The notes: generated by a model not told the origin, from the letters alone. A stretch of DNA of 64,000 nt from UBA695 sp042691655 (GCA_042691655.1 CP170506.1:806001-870000), one strand, 5' to 3'. Counted from the stretch's first letter, positions 8,813 to 18,283 are shown. Program-made: numbers and translations.

Positions 8813-9991
8813 GCTCGCCAGGATCGCCTGAGGAAGCTCCGGCGTGTGGCCGTTTTCGTCCACCGTGATGTCGATGTCCGGAAGCTGGCGGCGTAGCTCG
8901 TCATTGATCTTATCGCGACCGCCGCACGTGGAACGCACGAGCATGATGGGGCGCGGATTTTCCGGCGACTGGCAGGTCTCCCCCTGGGCAAGGGAGAGCG
9001 CGCTCTTGAGGAGCCAGGTGCCGATGTGGTCGAAATTCTGGTGGATCGTGCTCAGGGGCGGGTCGCTGTAGCGGCTGCCTTCCGTGTCGTTGTAGCCGAT
9101 GATCTTGTAATCCTCCGGCGCGCTCAGGCCCAGCTTGTGCATGGCCGTCATGAAGCGCAGCGCGTGCTCGTCGTCGTAACTGATAATCGCGAGGTCGCCC
9201 TGGTAGCCCTTCCAGCGCTCGGCGAGCTGATCCATCGCCTGCGCCCCGGGGCCGACCAGCCCGCAAAGGTTGATGAGGTTCTCCCGCGAAGTAAAGCAGG
9301 CATAGGCGCTCAAGCGCTTTTGCAGCAGCACATCGCTGGCGGAATCGGGCCCGATGAGGGCGATCCGCTGGTGCCCCAGCAGGCTGAAATAGTTGCAAAG
9401 GCTCTCGATGGCCTCGCTGGTGCTCGTGCCGAAGGTGTCCGGCCGGGTAAAGCAATTGCGCTCCAAGCCCGGGATGAGCATGGCGATGCTCACCGGAAGC
9501 GGGCAGCGCTGGACGAAATCGCGCACTTCCTCGGTCTTTTCATGCGGGAACCACGGGAGCGTGAGGGCCACGCAGCCGTCTTTTTGGAACTGCTGCGCCT
9601 GGGCGAGCGCTTCGTCGGAGAAATCGCGAACCCAGCCCGATTTGAGGTCCACGCCCTGTTCCTGGCCCGCCTGGGCCACGGCCTGGATGACGCGGAAGGC
9701 GTAGGCGTTGCTTTCATTGCCCACCAGCATCCCGACCGCCTTGCCGTTCTTGTCCGCCGAGAGCGTCTCGGCGGCTTTGGCGACAAACGTGCCGCTGCCG
9801 ACGCGGCGCACGATGCTGCCGTCGTCCACCATCTGCTTGAGCGCCTTTCGCACCGTAAGGAAGTTGCAATTATAGCTCTCCGCCATATCCCGTTCGGCTG
9901 GAAGCTTGGCTCCCACGGGGAGGGTTTGCACCAATCGCCGGATCTCGGCTTCGACTCGCTGGTGTTTCAATTGGGTGCGAGCAATTTTCAT
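8810..9991 (-). CDS. GntR-type regulator with LacI-like sugar-binding domain
   Basis: From the preferred ATG at 9991 (MKIARTQLKHQRVEAEIRRL) the protein has 393 residues. Residues about 8-75 are a GntR winged helix (LPAERDMAESYNCNFLTVRKAL, then GSGTFVAK); residues about 85-390 form a periplasmic-binding-protein-like effector domain as in LacI/AraR proteins. Its place between a polysaccharide lyase and a glycosidase/adhesin block suggests control of carbohydrate genes by a sugar ligand. An upstream ATG at 10090 would add 33 residues with no domain, so I prefer the internal start. The perfect 8-bp inverted repeat at 10181-10202 is a candidate operator. Confidence 0.82.
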   Translation of the reverse strand: MKIARTQLKHQRVEAEIRRLVQTLPVGAKLPAERDMAESYNCNFLTVRKALKQMVDDGSIVRRVGSGTFVAKAAETLSADKNGKAVGMLVGNESNAYAFRVIQAVAQAGQEQGVDLKSGWVRDFSDEALAQAQQFQKDGCVALTLPWFPHEKTEEVRDFVQRCPLPVSIAMLIPGLERNCFTRPDTFGTSTSEAIESLCNYFSLLGHQRIALIGPDSASDVLLQKRLSAYACFTSRENLINLCGLVGPGAQAMDQLAERWKGYQGDLAIISYDDEHALRFMTAMHKLGLSAPEDYKIIGYNDTEGSRYSDPPLSTIHQNFDHIGTWLLKSALSLAQGETCQSPENPRPIMLVRSTCGGRDKINDELRRQLPDIDITVDENGHTPELPQAILAS

Positions 9992-10419
9992 TGGGAGTGG
10001 AGGGTTCAAAACAGGTGATAGCGTTCCGTTGAGGAGAAAATATAGCAATCGCGTCTCTTTTGTCAGCACAAAACTATAAAAAACGCTCAATAACGTGAAG
10101 TTTTTGCCGGCATTTCTCTTGGGTTTCCTCTTTGGGGCTGGATTTTGCAGCCTTCCCGCTCGCCGTCCAGAAGGGTACGGTTGCTTTATCGTGGTAAAGC
10201 AATCTGTTTAAGATCAAGAAAATCAGGAGCTTTCGGGGGTGGAAAAGGGCGAAATCATGGATTGATGCGCCCTGGAAAGGCATCGCTTTAAATAAAAAAC
10301 AAAGTCCTTGCATAGCTATACGCGGTGCGCTAGAAAAAGGGCAGCTCAAAGGGCGATCTGTATCCCCGCTCAGTTAATCGCAATCCCCAACGAATAGAGC
10401 ACTTTGCCTTAACCCCATC
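9992..10419. other. 428-bp divergent intergenic region
   Basis: It separates the minus-strand regulator from the plus-strand beta-repeat protein and should hold both promoters. It contains the inverted repeat at 10181-10202 and an imperfect palindrome GCATAGCTATACGC at 10311-10324. I see no convincing gene in it; the 91-codon minus-strand frame there has no recognisable features. Confidence 0.6.
10181..10202. promoter_or_regulatory. Perfect inverted repeat, candidate operator of the GntR/LacI-type regulator
   Basis: TTGCTTTA-N6-TAAAGCAA is an exact 8-bp inverted repeat with a 6-bp spacer, placed between the divergent regulator and the PEP-CTERM protein gene. Size and symmetry fit a dimeric winged-helix operator. 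That this regulator binds it is inference. Confidence 0.5.
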
Positions 10420-12906
10420 ATGAAAACCTCCTCCCCTATCCAACGCAATTCCACCGCCAACGCAATTGGCTGTGCAACGCTTCTCTCTCTAGCAATCATT
10501 GCTTCTGGCGGTGATGTTCAGGCCGCGAGCCTTTACTGGAGTGCTTCCACTGGAACGGGGGGGTGGGCGACGGCTGGCAACTGGTCTACTGATTACAATA
10601 CAGTGACTGCTGCCGCGGCGGCTCCCGCGGCGGGCGATGATGTCTATTTTAGCGTAGCCTCGGGGCTTGCCACCTCCGTCATCGCGACGACCGCTGCAGA
10701 TATTTCGATCAATTCCATCACGGTGAACAACACTGCGGGAATTTCCGTCCAGAGCGCCAGTTCGACGGGTCGTAAACTGTATTTGGCCAACGGCATCACG
10801 ATCAACTCAGGGGCAGGTGCCGTCACGATTGGTCAATCGAGCGCCACGCTGAATGTCTATGTTCAGAATTCCCAAACCTGGACGAATAACGGGGGACTCC
10901 TTAAAATTACCAACGCCTTCTATGGCTCTTCGACGGCCGGTAATCCGGTAACGCTGACCCTGAGCGGAACCGGCAATATCACCTTTAACAACTCGATCAA
11001 TGATGGCGCGTCAGCGTTGACATTAGTGATCAACTCCGGCGGCACCATTCATATCGACACCGGCAACACCTCCACCTACAGCGGTGGGCTTGTGATCAAA
11101 TCCGGCCTACTGTATTCGCGCCCCGTCAACCTTGGCACTTCAGACGTTACGCTGGGGGATACCACTGGCACCAACAGCGCTACTTTGGGGATCACGACCG
11201 GGGGATCCATCTCCAACAACCTGGTCATTGCCGCGGGTAGCACCGGCACCGCCACATTGAATAGCACTAATAGCAGTTCCGGTAACTCGCTGACGTTTGG
11301 CGGTACGGTATCGCTGGGGAAAGACCTTGTGCTCGGGCAGAGCAGCGGGGCTAATTCCATGACATTTAATGGAGTGATCAGCGGAGCGGGCAAACTGATC
11401 TTCTCCACTGGGACGCTAGCCCTTAACAACAGCAACACTTTCTCCGGCGGCGTCACCATGAACGGAGGCAGCTTGATGATCAACAGCGCCTCGGCCATCG
11501 GCACGGGAACCTTGACGCTGGCCAGTGTTACCCTTGGCAACACGAGTGGCAGCGACATCACGCTTTCCACCAACAATGCACAGGTATGGAATGGCAACAT
11601 CGCTTTTTCGGGGCCCAATAATCTGAACTTGGGCACGGGAGCTGTTTCCCTCGGAGCTGCTACCCGGACGGTGACGATTTCCTCCAACACCTTGACCGTG
11701 GGCGGGGTGGTCTCCGGTGGGGCTGCCAGCGTGGGCTTGACGAAATCCGGCGCGGGGACGCTGCTCCTGGCCGGGGCCAACACCTACACCGGAGTCACCA
11801 CCATCAGCACCGGCACCTTGCAACTGGGCAACGGTTCCACCGGGTCGCTGACCAGCGGCACGGTTTCAGTGGCCTCTGGAGCGGCCTTTGTGCTGAACCA
11901 GGGCGACGGCGGAAGCTACGCGGGCACCGTTTCCAACAACGGCACGGTCTACGCCGCCTCTTCCAAAACGAACACCTTCGCGGGAGTGGTTGCGGGTGCT
12001 GGCGCTTTCAATCAAGTCGGCTCCGGCACGACCATCCTCGCTGTCGCCAACAGCTACACCGGGGCGACCACCATCTCTGCCGGTGAACTGGACGTCAACG
12101 GTTCCACCAGCGCCTCGAGTGCGGTAAGCATTCTCTCTGGGGGTGCTCTGGGCGGCACGGGCACGGTCAACGGCACGGTGACGGGTGTCGACGCCACCGT
12201 CAAGGGCACCGGCCTGAAAATCGCGGGAGCGGCCACCTTTAGCGGCAATAGCACGCTGAGCGGCACCAACACCTTTTCCGCTGGCGTGACGGCCTCCTCC
12301 GGCACCCTTTCGGTGACCGGCCTGACCACCACCACCAATGCCGCCTTGTCGGTTTCCGCTGCGGGCACGTTGAACAATACCGGGACGATCAAAGGCGATG
12401 TGGACGTGCTGGGAACCTACCAGGGATCCGGCACGGTCAACGGCGCGTTGACGATTGAAACCGGGGCCACCTTCACGGTAGGCACTAGCACCGTCAGCAG
12501 CCTTACCGTGAAATCCGGAGCGCTGGTATCCCTCACGCTGGATTCTCTCGCGTCCTATAACCACCTAACCGCCACCAGCTCCGTGACGCTCAGCGGCGGA
12601 ACCCTCGACTTGACGCTGGGAACCTCGCTTGGCACCTATGTGCTGATTGATAACGCAGGGGCATCGCTGATTTCCGGGACGTTTGGAACAGTAACGCTGG
12701 GCGGTTCGACGGTTACCATCACCGACAGCACCAGCACTTCTACCACCTTTACCAACGGTAGCCTAACTTACGAACTGAACTACGCGGGCGGCACGGGGAA
12801 CGATCTCACATTGACGGTCGTGCCCGAACCGGCAACCTGGGCCATGCTCCTCTCCGGATTCGGCTGCCTGGTCGGCCTGCAACACCTGCGCCGCAAAAAC
12901 GCTTAG
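10420..12906 (+). CDS. Autotransporter-type beta-repeat protein with PEP-CTERM tail
   Basis: An 828-residue exported protein. Residues 1-35 form a signal peptide (LLSLAIIASGGDVQA). The body is Gly/Ser/Thr/Asn-rich beta-helical sequence with recognisable autotransporter-associated repeats (SGAGTLLLAGANTYTGVTTI near 445; a second copy GSGTTILAVANSYTGATTI near 535). The C-terminus has a PEP-CTERM signal: V-PEP-AT, a hydrophobic helix, then LRRKNA. PEP-CTERM proteins are sorted by an exosortase and usually stay in the envelope or exopolysaccharide. No exosortase gene lies in the window. It is followed by a strong terminator, so it is probably its own transcription unit. Confidence 0.85.
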   Translation: MKTSSPIQRNSTANAIGCATLLSLAIIASGGDVQAASLYWSASTGTGGWATAGNWSTDYNTVTAAAAAPAAGDDVYFSVASGLATSVIATTAADISINSITVNNTAGISVQSASSTGRKLYLANGITINSGAGAVTIGQSSATLNVYVQNSQTWTNNGGLLKITNAFYGSSTAGNPVTLTLSGTGNITFNNSINDGASALTLVINSGGTIHIDTGNTSTYSGGLVIKSGLLYSRPVNLGTSDVTLGDTTGTNSATLGITTGGSISNNLVIAAGSTGTATLNSTNSSSGNSLTFGGTVSLGKDLVLGQSSGANSMTFNGVISGAGKLIFSTGTLALNNSNTFSGGVTMNGGSLMINSASAIGTGTLTLASVTLGNTSGSDITLSTNNAQVWNGNIAFSGPNNLNLGTGAVSLGAATRTVTISSNTLTVGGVVSGGAASVGLTKSGAGTLLLAGANTYTGVTTISTGTLQLGNGSTGSLTSGTVSVASGAAFVLNQGDGGSYAGTVSNNGTVYAASSKTNTFAGVVAGAGAFNQVGSGTTILAVANSYTGATTISAGELDVNGSTSASSAVSILSGGALGGTGTVNGTVTGVDATVKGTGLKIAGAATFSGNSTLSGTNTFSAGVTASSGTLSVTGLTTTTNAALSVSAAGTLNNTGTIKGDVDVLGTYQGSGTVNGALTIETGATFTVGTSTVSSLTVKSGALVSLTLDSLASYNHLTATSSVTLSGGTLDLTLGTSLGTYVLIDNAGASLISGTFGTVTLGGSTVTITDSTSTSTTFTNGSLTYELNYAGGTGNDLTLTVVPEPATWAMLLSGFGCLVGLQHLRRKNA

Positions 12907-12932
12907 TCAAAACCTTCTTCCATTGAGAGCAA

Positions 12933-12977
12933 GGCGGGCCCGGGAGCCAGCTTCCGGGCCCGCCAATCCATTTTTTT
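12933..12977 (+). terminator. Strong rho-independent terminator after the PEP-CTERM gene
   Basis: GGCGGGCCCGGGAG pairs with CTTCCGGGCCCGCC across a CCAG loop (12933-12964), followed by CAATCCA and a run of seven T at 12971-12977. The T-run ends 8 bp before the next ATG, so the hairpin also sits in the leader of the following gene. Confidence 0.85.
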
Positions 12978-12985
12978 CCATACCT

Positions 12986-13561
12986 ATGAACACCCCCCGC
13001 ATTCCTTCGATCCTTGCCGCATTCGCCTGCTTATCCCTCGTCGCCAGCCCGGTAGTGGCTCAGACCGCCGGTCCCGCCTTGATCCCCAATAGCGATTTTT
13101 CCGCCGACACCAAGGGCGCGGGCTGGCCCGATGGCTGGGGCCGGGGAGAGGGGATCACCTGGGAGACCGAAAACGGAGCCCACTTCCTGCGGCTCACCTC
13201 CCAGCGGCCCGGCCAGATGCTCATGCTCTACCGCGAAATCTCCGTCACCGCCGACGCCAAGGCAGCCGAGTTGACCGTCCGTTATCGCTCCGCCGGGATC
13301 AAGAAAGGCGAGAAGCCGTGGTTCGACGCCCGGGTCATCGTCAACTTCATGGACGCCGCGCGCAAAGCGGTGAAGCCCGACGTCAGCCCGCTCGTTTTGA
13401 AGCCCGAAGTCGCCGAATGGACCACCGTTACCAAGCGCTTCCTCATTCCCGAGGGCACGCAGAAAATCAAGTTCATGCCCTCGCTCTTCCAGGTTGCGGA
13501 AGGACGGGTCGATTTTGCTGAAATCAAGCTTATCGTTATCGATCCTTCGTCGGTTCAGTAA
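12986..13561 (+). CDS. Secreted stand-alone carbohydrate-binding-like domain protein
   Basis: From the ATG at 12986 the product is 191 residues: a signal peptide (residues 1-26, ending PVVAQ) and one domain. That domain (NSDFSADTKGAGWPDGWGRG ... GQMLMLYREI ... GIKKGEKPWFDARVI ... FQVAEGRVDFAEIKL) is nearly the same as the N-terminal domain of the GH5 protein encoded next. The layout (N-x-DF start, Trp-rich, beta-sandwich pattern) resembles CBM4/9-like modules, but the family is not certain. It may be a free binding module working with the two downstream hydrolases, or a GH5 paralogue that has lost its catalytic part. It sits 19 bp before the next start. Confidence 0.75.
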   Translation: MNTPRIPSILAAFACLSLVASPVVAQTAGPALIPNSDFSADTKGAGWPDGWGRGEGITWETENGAHFLRLTSQRPGQMLMLYREISVTADAKAAELTVRYRSAGIKKGEKPWFDARVIVNFMDAARKAVKPDVSPLVLKPEVAEWTTVTKRFLIPEGTQKIKFMPSLFQVAEGRVDFAEIKLIVIDPSSVQ

Positions 13562-13580
13562 GTTTTTCTCTCCATTTCCT

Positions 13581-15302
13581 ATGATCATCCCCCATATCCC
13601 TTCCTCGCGCGGCATTCTGGCCGCGCTGGCTTGCGTCTCGCTGCTGGCGAGCCCGGCGCTCTTGCGCGCGCAGAACTCCACCGACACCGCCCCCGGTGGC
13701 GTTGGGGCCACGCTCTCGGGCGCGACGCCCACCCCCACGCCAGCCCCCGCTCCGGTGGTCCTCGCCGAAGGGCGCGCGCTCATTACCAATAGCGACTTCT
13801 CCAAAGACTCCAAGAACGCGGGCTGGCCCGACGGCTGGGGCAAAGCTTCTGGCATCACCTGGGAGGAGGAAAACGGCCAGCACTTCCTGCGGCTGGTTTC
13901 CCAGAAGCCCGGGCAGATGCTCATGGCCTACCGCGAAGTCCCCATCCCCGCCGGGGTCAAGGCCGTCGAGCTGGCCATCCGCTACCGCACCGCCGGGATC
14001 AAGAAGGGCGAAAAACCGTGGTTCGACGCCCGCACCATCATCCACGCCCTCGACGCCCAGCGCAAACCGATCCAGCCCGACCCGGGCACGCTCGGCTTCA
14101 ACCCCAAGGCGTCCGAATGGACCACCGCGGTAAAGCGTTTCCTCATCCCCCCGGGGGCCGATAAACTTCAGCTCATGCCCGCCCTCTTCCAGGTGGCCGA
14201 GGGGCGCATCGACTTTGCCGAGATCCGCATGGTGGCCCTCGACTCGCAGGACTCCGATTCCCTGGCAGCCGACGTCGCCGCCGCCGCGAAAAAGAAGGCC
14301 GACCAGCAAGCCGTGGTCGATCGCGAGCTGCCCAAACCGGCCAAGGCCGTCGAGCTGAAAGTCTCCGGCAACCAGATCCTCGATCCGGACGGCAAGCCGG
14401 TCTGGCTCCAGGGCGTCAACATCGACAGCCTCGAATGGAACGCCGCGGGCGATGGCAACATCCTCTATTCCTCCTGGGTGGCGCTGACCGCCTGGAACGC
14501 CAACGTCCTGCGCGTCCCCGTCAACGACGACATCTGGTTTGGACGCGGCAAGAACGGCATCCCGAACAAAGCGGAAGATTACCAGGCCCTCGTCGATAAG
14601 ATCATCCAGCTTGCCGCGGGCCGTGGCGCCCACGTCATCCTCGATCTGCACCGCTTCCTGGCGCCCACCGACGCGAATATCGCCTTCTGGAAAGACGCCG
14701 CCAACCGTTACAAGAACAACCCGGCGGTCATTTTCGAGCTCCTCAACGAGCCGCACGACATCTCCTGGGAACTCTGGAAAAACGGCGGCATGGTCGAGGA
14801 AAAGAACAAAGCCCCGTGGCACACCCCTGGCATGCAGGCGCTGCTCGATACCATCCGCCAGACGGGAGCCCGGAACATCGTGCTCGTCGGCGGCCTGGGC
14901 TATTCGCTTGACCTCACCGGCATCGCCAACGGCTACGAACTCGACGACCGGGGCGGCAACGGCATCATCTACGGCGCGCACTTCTACAACTGGCATAAGG
15001 ATTGGCAGAAACACTTCCTCTTCCTTGCCGAGAAGCACCCGATCCTCGTGGGCGAATGCGGGGCCGACATCAAGAAGATGAACTTCATCCCCTCCAATCT
15101 CCAGGAAGACCCGTACACCTGGGTGCCCGACGCCATCGGCATGATCCAAAAATACAAGCTCCACTGGACGGCCTTCTCCTTCCACACCCGCTCCACGCCG
15201 GTGCTCCTTTCCGACTGGGATTACACGCCCTCGCCCTTCTGGGGTGCGTTCGCCAAAGACGCCCTCAACGGCAAACAGTTTGAAATGAAGCGGATGCGCT
15301 AG
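13581..15302 (+). CDS. Secreted GH5-type glycoside hydrolase with N-terminal binding-like domain
   Basis: From ATG 13581 the protein is 573 residues: signal peptide 1-31, a Pro/Thr linker (TPTPTPAPAP, 50-58), an N-terminal domain about 62-222 shared with the preceding gene, an Ala/Lys-rich helical linker, and a GH5 (cellulase-family) barrel about 255-570. Family hallmarks are LQGVNIDSLEW, DLHRF (His357), the acid/base Glu390 in LLNEP and the nucleophile Glu492 in LVGECG. Retaining beta-glycanase or beta-glucosidase-type activity is expected; the substrate is unknown. A longer frame from 13494 would overlap the previous gene and hide the signal peptide, so I reject that start. Confidence 0.85.
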   Translation: MIIPHIPSSRGILAALACVSLLASPALLRAQNSTDTAPGGVGATLSGATPTPTPAPAPVVLAEGRALITNSDFSKDSKNAGWPDGWGKASGITWEEENGQHFLRLVSQKPGQMLMAYREVPIPAGVKAVELAIRYRTAGIKKGEKPWFDARTIIHALDAQRKPIQPDPGTLGFNPKASEWTTAVKRFLIPPGADKLQLMPALFQVAEGRIDFAEIRMVALDSQDSDSLAADVAAAAKKKADQQAVVDRELPKPAKAVELKVSGNQILDPDGKPVWLQGVNIDSLEWNAAGDGNILYSSWVALTAWNANVLRVPVNDDIWFGRGKNGIPNKAEDYQALVDKIIQLAAGRGAHVILDLHRFLAPTDANIAFWKDAANRYKNNPAVIFELLNEPHDISWELWKNGGMVEEKNKAPWHTPGMQALLDTIRQTGARNIVLVGGLGYSLDLTGIANGYELDDRGGNGIIYGAHFYNWHKDWQKHFLFLAEKHPILVGECGADIKKMNFIPSNLQEDPYTWVPDAIGMIQKYKLHWTAFSFHTRSTPVLLSDWDYTPSPFWGAFAKDALNGKQFEMKRMR

Positions 15303-15311
15303 TCTCTTCCT

Positions 15312-16970
15312 ATGAACTGGCTCCTCCCTTCCTTGCCGGGCCGCTGCTTGACGGCGGCCCTCTCCCTGGCCCTGGCGTTTGCCGTGGCCCCGCTGCGGGC
15401 GCAGACCCCGCCGAACCTGGCCGTGAACGGCGACTTCGCCCAGGCCGCCCCACAGGACCCCTCGTGGGCTGCCGGTTGGGACAAGGATAATCCGGGCCTC
15501 GTTACCCGGGAGCAGGAGAGCGGCAAGGCCTTCGCTCGCCTCGTATCCCAGCAACCGGACGAACTGGTGCGCATCCTTCAGTCCGTCCCCGTGGGACCCG
15601 AGATCAAGGGACTGGACTTCACCGCGCAGTTCCGCGCCAACGGCGTGAAATTTGGCAAGTCCTTTCAGAACGACGCCCGGGCGCGCTTTAGCTTCCTTAA
15701 CGAACAAGGCCAGCCGGTGAAGCCCTCGCCCGGCGACGCCGTCTTCGACTCCCACGCCAAGACCTGGACCGGCATCGACCGCCATTTCCTCGTCCCTGAA
15801 GGAGCCTCGCGCCTGATCCTGACCCTCTGCCTCAACCGGGCCGCCTCCGGCACCCTCGACGTCGCCCAGGTGCAGCTCACTCCGATGAGCGAGGCCGACG
15901 TCACCGCGCTCGCCATGGCCCCTGTCCTTGCCGCGCAAAAGAAAACCGAGGACGAAGCCGAGGTGCAGCGGATGCTCGGACTGCCGCCCAAGACCGAGGA
16001 ACTCAAGGTCTCCGGCAACCGGCTCGTGACCGCCAAGGGAGCGCGTGTCTGGCTCCAGGGCGTCAACGTCCCCAGCCTGGGGTGGTCGGCCAAGGGCGAG
16101 AACATCCTGCAATCGATGAAGGTCTCCCTCGTTGACTGGAAGGCCAACGCCGTGCGCCTGCCGGTCCACCCCGGCTTCTGGTTCGGGCAGGGCAAGCCGC
16201 CGCAATCCACCTCCAACGACGCCGAAGCCTACCGCAAGGTCGTCGACGACGCCGTGGCCATGGCGGCGGGGCAGGGGGCCTACCTCATTCTCGACCTGCA
16301 CCGCTTCGGCGCGCCGCAGGACCTCGACGCAGAGTTCTGGAAAGACGCGGCGCTTCGGTACAAGAATAACCCGGCGGTTCTCTTCGATATTTTCAACGAA
16401 CCGGGCGGCCTCGCCTGGGACATCTGGCGCAACGGCGGCGAAATCAAGAACAAGCCGAAGAAAGGCGAGGAACTGCGCGTCCTCTTTGTCTCCTGCGGCA
16501 TGCAGGGCCTCGTTAACATCGTGCGCGAAGCCGGTGCCCACAATATCATCATCGCGGGCGGCGTGGGCAGCGCCTACTCCCTCGAAGGCATCCTCCAGGG
16601 CTTCGCGCTCGACGACAAGGGCGGCAACGGCATCATGTACGCCACGCATTTCTACAACTGGCACGGTAACTGGCAGAAACACTTCCTCGGCCTGGTGGAC
16701 AAATACCCGATCTTCGTCGGCGAAACCGGCGCGGATATCAAAAAAATGCCCTTCGTGGCCGCCAACAAGCAAGAGGACCCGTACACATGGGTCCCCGATG
16801 CCCTCGGCATGATCCAAAAATACCAACTCAACTGGACCGCCTTCTGCCTTCACCCCAAGAGCACCCCCGTTCTCATTAAGAACTGGAACTACGAGCCGAC
16901 TCCCTTTTGGGGCGACTTCGTCAAGCGCGCCTTGGCCGGGGAGCACTTCGAATCCCAAAAACTCCGGTGA
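15312..16970 (+). CDS. Secreted GH5-type glycoside hydrolase, diverged paralogue
   Basis: This 552-residue protein repeats the same plan: signal peptide 1-31, N-terminal domain about 35-192 (clearly diverged from its neighbours, NGDFAQAAPQDPSWAAGWDK), linker, GH5 barrel about 228-550. Catalytic residues are present: acid/base Glu363 in IFNEPGG and nucleophile Glu471 in FVGETG. The barrel shares long identical stretches with the preceding gene (GADIKKM, EDPYTWVPDA, GMIQKY), showing tandem duplication. It starts 9 bp after the preceding stop, in the same operon. Probably acts on the same class of beta-glycan. Confidence 0.85.
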   Translation: MNWLLPSLPGRCLTAALSLALAFAVAPLRAQTPPNLAVNGDFAQAAPQDPSWAAGWDKDNPGLVTREQESGKAFARLVSQQPDELVRILQSVPVGPEIKGLDFTAQFRANGVKFGKSFQNDARARFSFLNEQGQPVKPSPGDAVFDSHAKTWTGIDRHFLVPEGASRLILTLCLNRAASGTLDVAQVQLTPMSEADVTALAMAPVLAAQKKTEDEAEVQRMLGLPPKTEELKVSGNRLVTAKGARVWLQGVNVPSLGWSAKGENILQSMKVSLVDWKANAVRLPVHPGFWFGQGKPPQSTSNDAEAYRKVVDDAVAMAAGQGAYLILDLHRFGAPQDLDAEFWKDAALRYKNNPAVLFDIFNEPGGLAWDIWRNGGEIKNKPKKGEELRVLFVSCGMQGLVNIVREAGAHNIIIAGGVGSAYSLEGILQGFALDDKGGNGIMYATHFYNWHGNWQKHFLGLVDKYPIFVGETGADIKKMPFVAANKQEDPYTWVPDALGMIQKYQLNWTAFCLHPKSTPVLIKNWNYEPTPFWGDFVKRALAGEHFESQKLR

Positions 16971-17004
16971 ACGGCCATTTATTGGCACGAGCTGGACAAA
17001 AAAT

Positions 17005-17036
17005 GGGTTTATCTTACCCCGGGATAGGATAAACCC
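17005..17036 (+). terminator. 16-bp inverted repeat after the GH5 operon, possible terminator
   Basis: GGGTTTATCTTACCCC is followed directly by GGGATAGGATAAACCC, its reverse complement apart from two positions. It lies 35 bp after the last GH5 stop and about 110 bp before the signalling cluster. The following bases are only mildly T-rich (TTGTCAAATTGTGG), so it could instead be an operator for the downstream cluster. Confidence 0.5.
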
Positions 17037-17146
17037 TTGTCAAATTGTGGTTCTCCCGCAAAATTGGCGGACCCAACGCGAAATGGATGTTCGAATAGCT
17101 TACTCAGAGGAGGGTAGGGTATCTCGACTCCTGCTAAGGGTCCTGA

Positions 17147-18283
17147 ATGATCGACCTAACCCATACCCGGTTCCAGACCGCCTCCAAAACAAAGCTGCTG
17201 CTCATCGAAGATGACCAGTCTGTTGTAGAGTCGCTGTTGCTCCTCCTGAAGACGGATTATGATGTCTCCTCCGAGCCCACCGTGGCAGGCGGCATCAGCC
17301 GGTTCCAGCAGGTGAAGCCCGCCCTGGTCATTCTCGATCTGCGCCTGCCCGACGGCAACGGCCTCGAAGTGCTGCGGGAAATCCGCCACGGCGATCCGCA
17401 AACCCCCGTCATCGTCCTGACCGGCTACTCTTCCATGCGCACGGCGGAGGAAGCGCTCCGGCTCGGAGCGTCGGATTATCTCCACAAACCCTTCGACGGT
17501 TTCGCCCTGAAGGGCCGCATCGAGGAGCTCCTCCAGGTCCACGGCGCGGGCAAAGCCAAAGAGCGCCAGGCCCAGCGCAAGCTCGACAAGGCGCAGCACC
17601 AGATCGCCGCCCTGAAGCTCAAGGCCGACGCCGCCGACATCTTTTTGCACGACGCCGCCAGCCCGGTCATCACCGTGCTCACAGCCGTCCATTACCTTTG
17701 CGACCTGGTCGAGACCCGGCACGCCTCCGACCCGGATGCCAAGGCCATGGCCGACCTGCTCATGAACTCCGCCGGGTTCATCTCCTCCCTTTTCGAGCAA
17801 AACAGCTACATCGAAAGCCTCGGCCGTCTGCCCTCCGCGGAGATCGAGCTCCACAAAGTGGCCCACCTGGCCCTCTCGCTGGCCAAACAAAAGGCCGAGA
17901 CGCACGAAATCGCTGTCGGCCTGCACCTCCAGAACCCCGAGGCCCGCATCGCCGTGAACCGGTTCGCGCTCGCCCGGGTGCTCCTGAACCTCTTGAACAA
18001 CGCCATCGAGGCGGTCCCGGCGGAAACGGGCCGGGTCACCCTCAAGGTCGCCGCCGTGGATGGTTTTGCAGAATTTTCCGTCATTGACAATGGCCCCGGC
18101 ATCCCCGAAACCCTCCGTGAACGGATCTTCGACTGCCGCTTTTCGACCAAGACCGACGGCTCCGGTTTAGGATTATATATATCGAAACACTTGATGTCCG
18201 GCTTGGGGGGCGATATCACACTCCATAGTGAACTCGGGCATGGCAGCAGCTTTTCAATTAAAATACCCCTTCTTCTTCTATGA
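17147..18283 (+). CDS. Receiver domain fused to histidine-kinase-like domain (Phc-type response regulator)
   Basis: This 378-residue protein has an N-terminal receiver (residues 14-130; acidic pair E21-D22-D23, phospho-acceptor D64 in VILDLRLPDG, T92, K114), a coiled linker, an H-box-like DIFLHDAASPVITV with H168, and an ATPase domain with N-box (LLNLLNNAIEAV, 279-290), G1 (DNGPGIP, 314-320) and G2 (GSGLGLY, 338-344). It is soluble, with no membrane segment. A receiver whose output is a kinase domain is the hallmark of PhcR/PhcQ in the Ralstonia quorum-sensing operon. Its TGA overlaps the ATG of the methyltransferase gene, so it heads the Phc-like operon. Confidence 0.8.
   Translation: MIDLTHTRFQTASKTKLLLIEDDQSVVESLLLLLKTDYDVSSEPTVAGGISRFQQVKPALVILDLRLPDGNGLEVLREIRHGDPQTPVIVLTGYSSMRTAEEALRLGASDYLHKPFDGFALKGRIEELLQVHGAGKAKERQAQRKLDKAQHQIAALKLKADAADIFLHDAASPVITVLTAVHYLCDLVETRHASDPDAKAMADLLMNSAGFISSLFEQNSYIESLGRLPSAEIELHKVAHLALSLAKQKAETHEIAVGLHLQNPEARIAVNRFALARVLLNLLNNAIEAVPAETGRVTLKVAAVDGFAEFSVIDNGPGIPETLRERIFDCRFSTKTDGSGLGLYISKHLMSGLGGDITLHSELGHGSSFSIKIPLLLL

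Noticed and set aside
10074..10349. 91-codon minus-strand frame in the intergenic region
   Set aside because: No start context, no domain, and it covers the likely promoter and operator region.
13536..16988. 1150-codon open frame on the minus strand
   Set aside because: It lies fully antisense to three genes with signal peptides and GH5 catalytic motifs; its Val/Gly/Asp/Arg-rich composition is a high-GC codon shadow.
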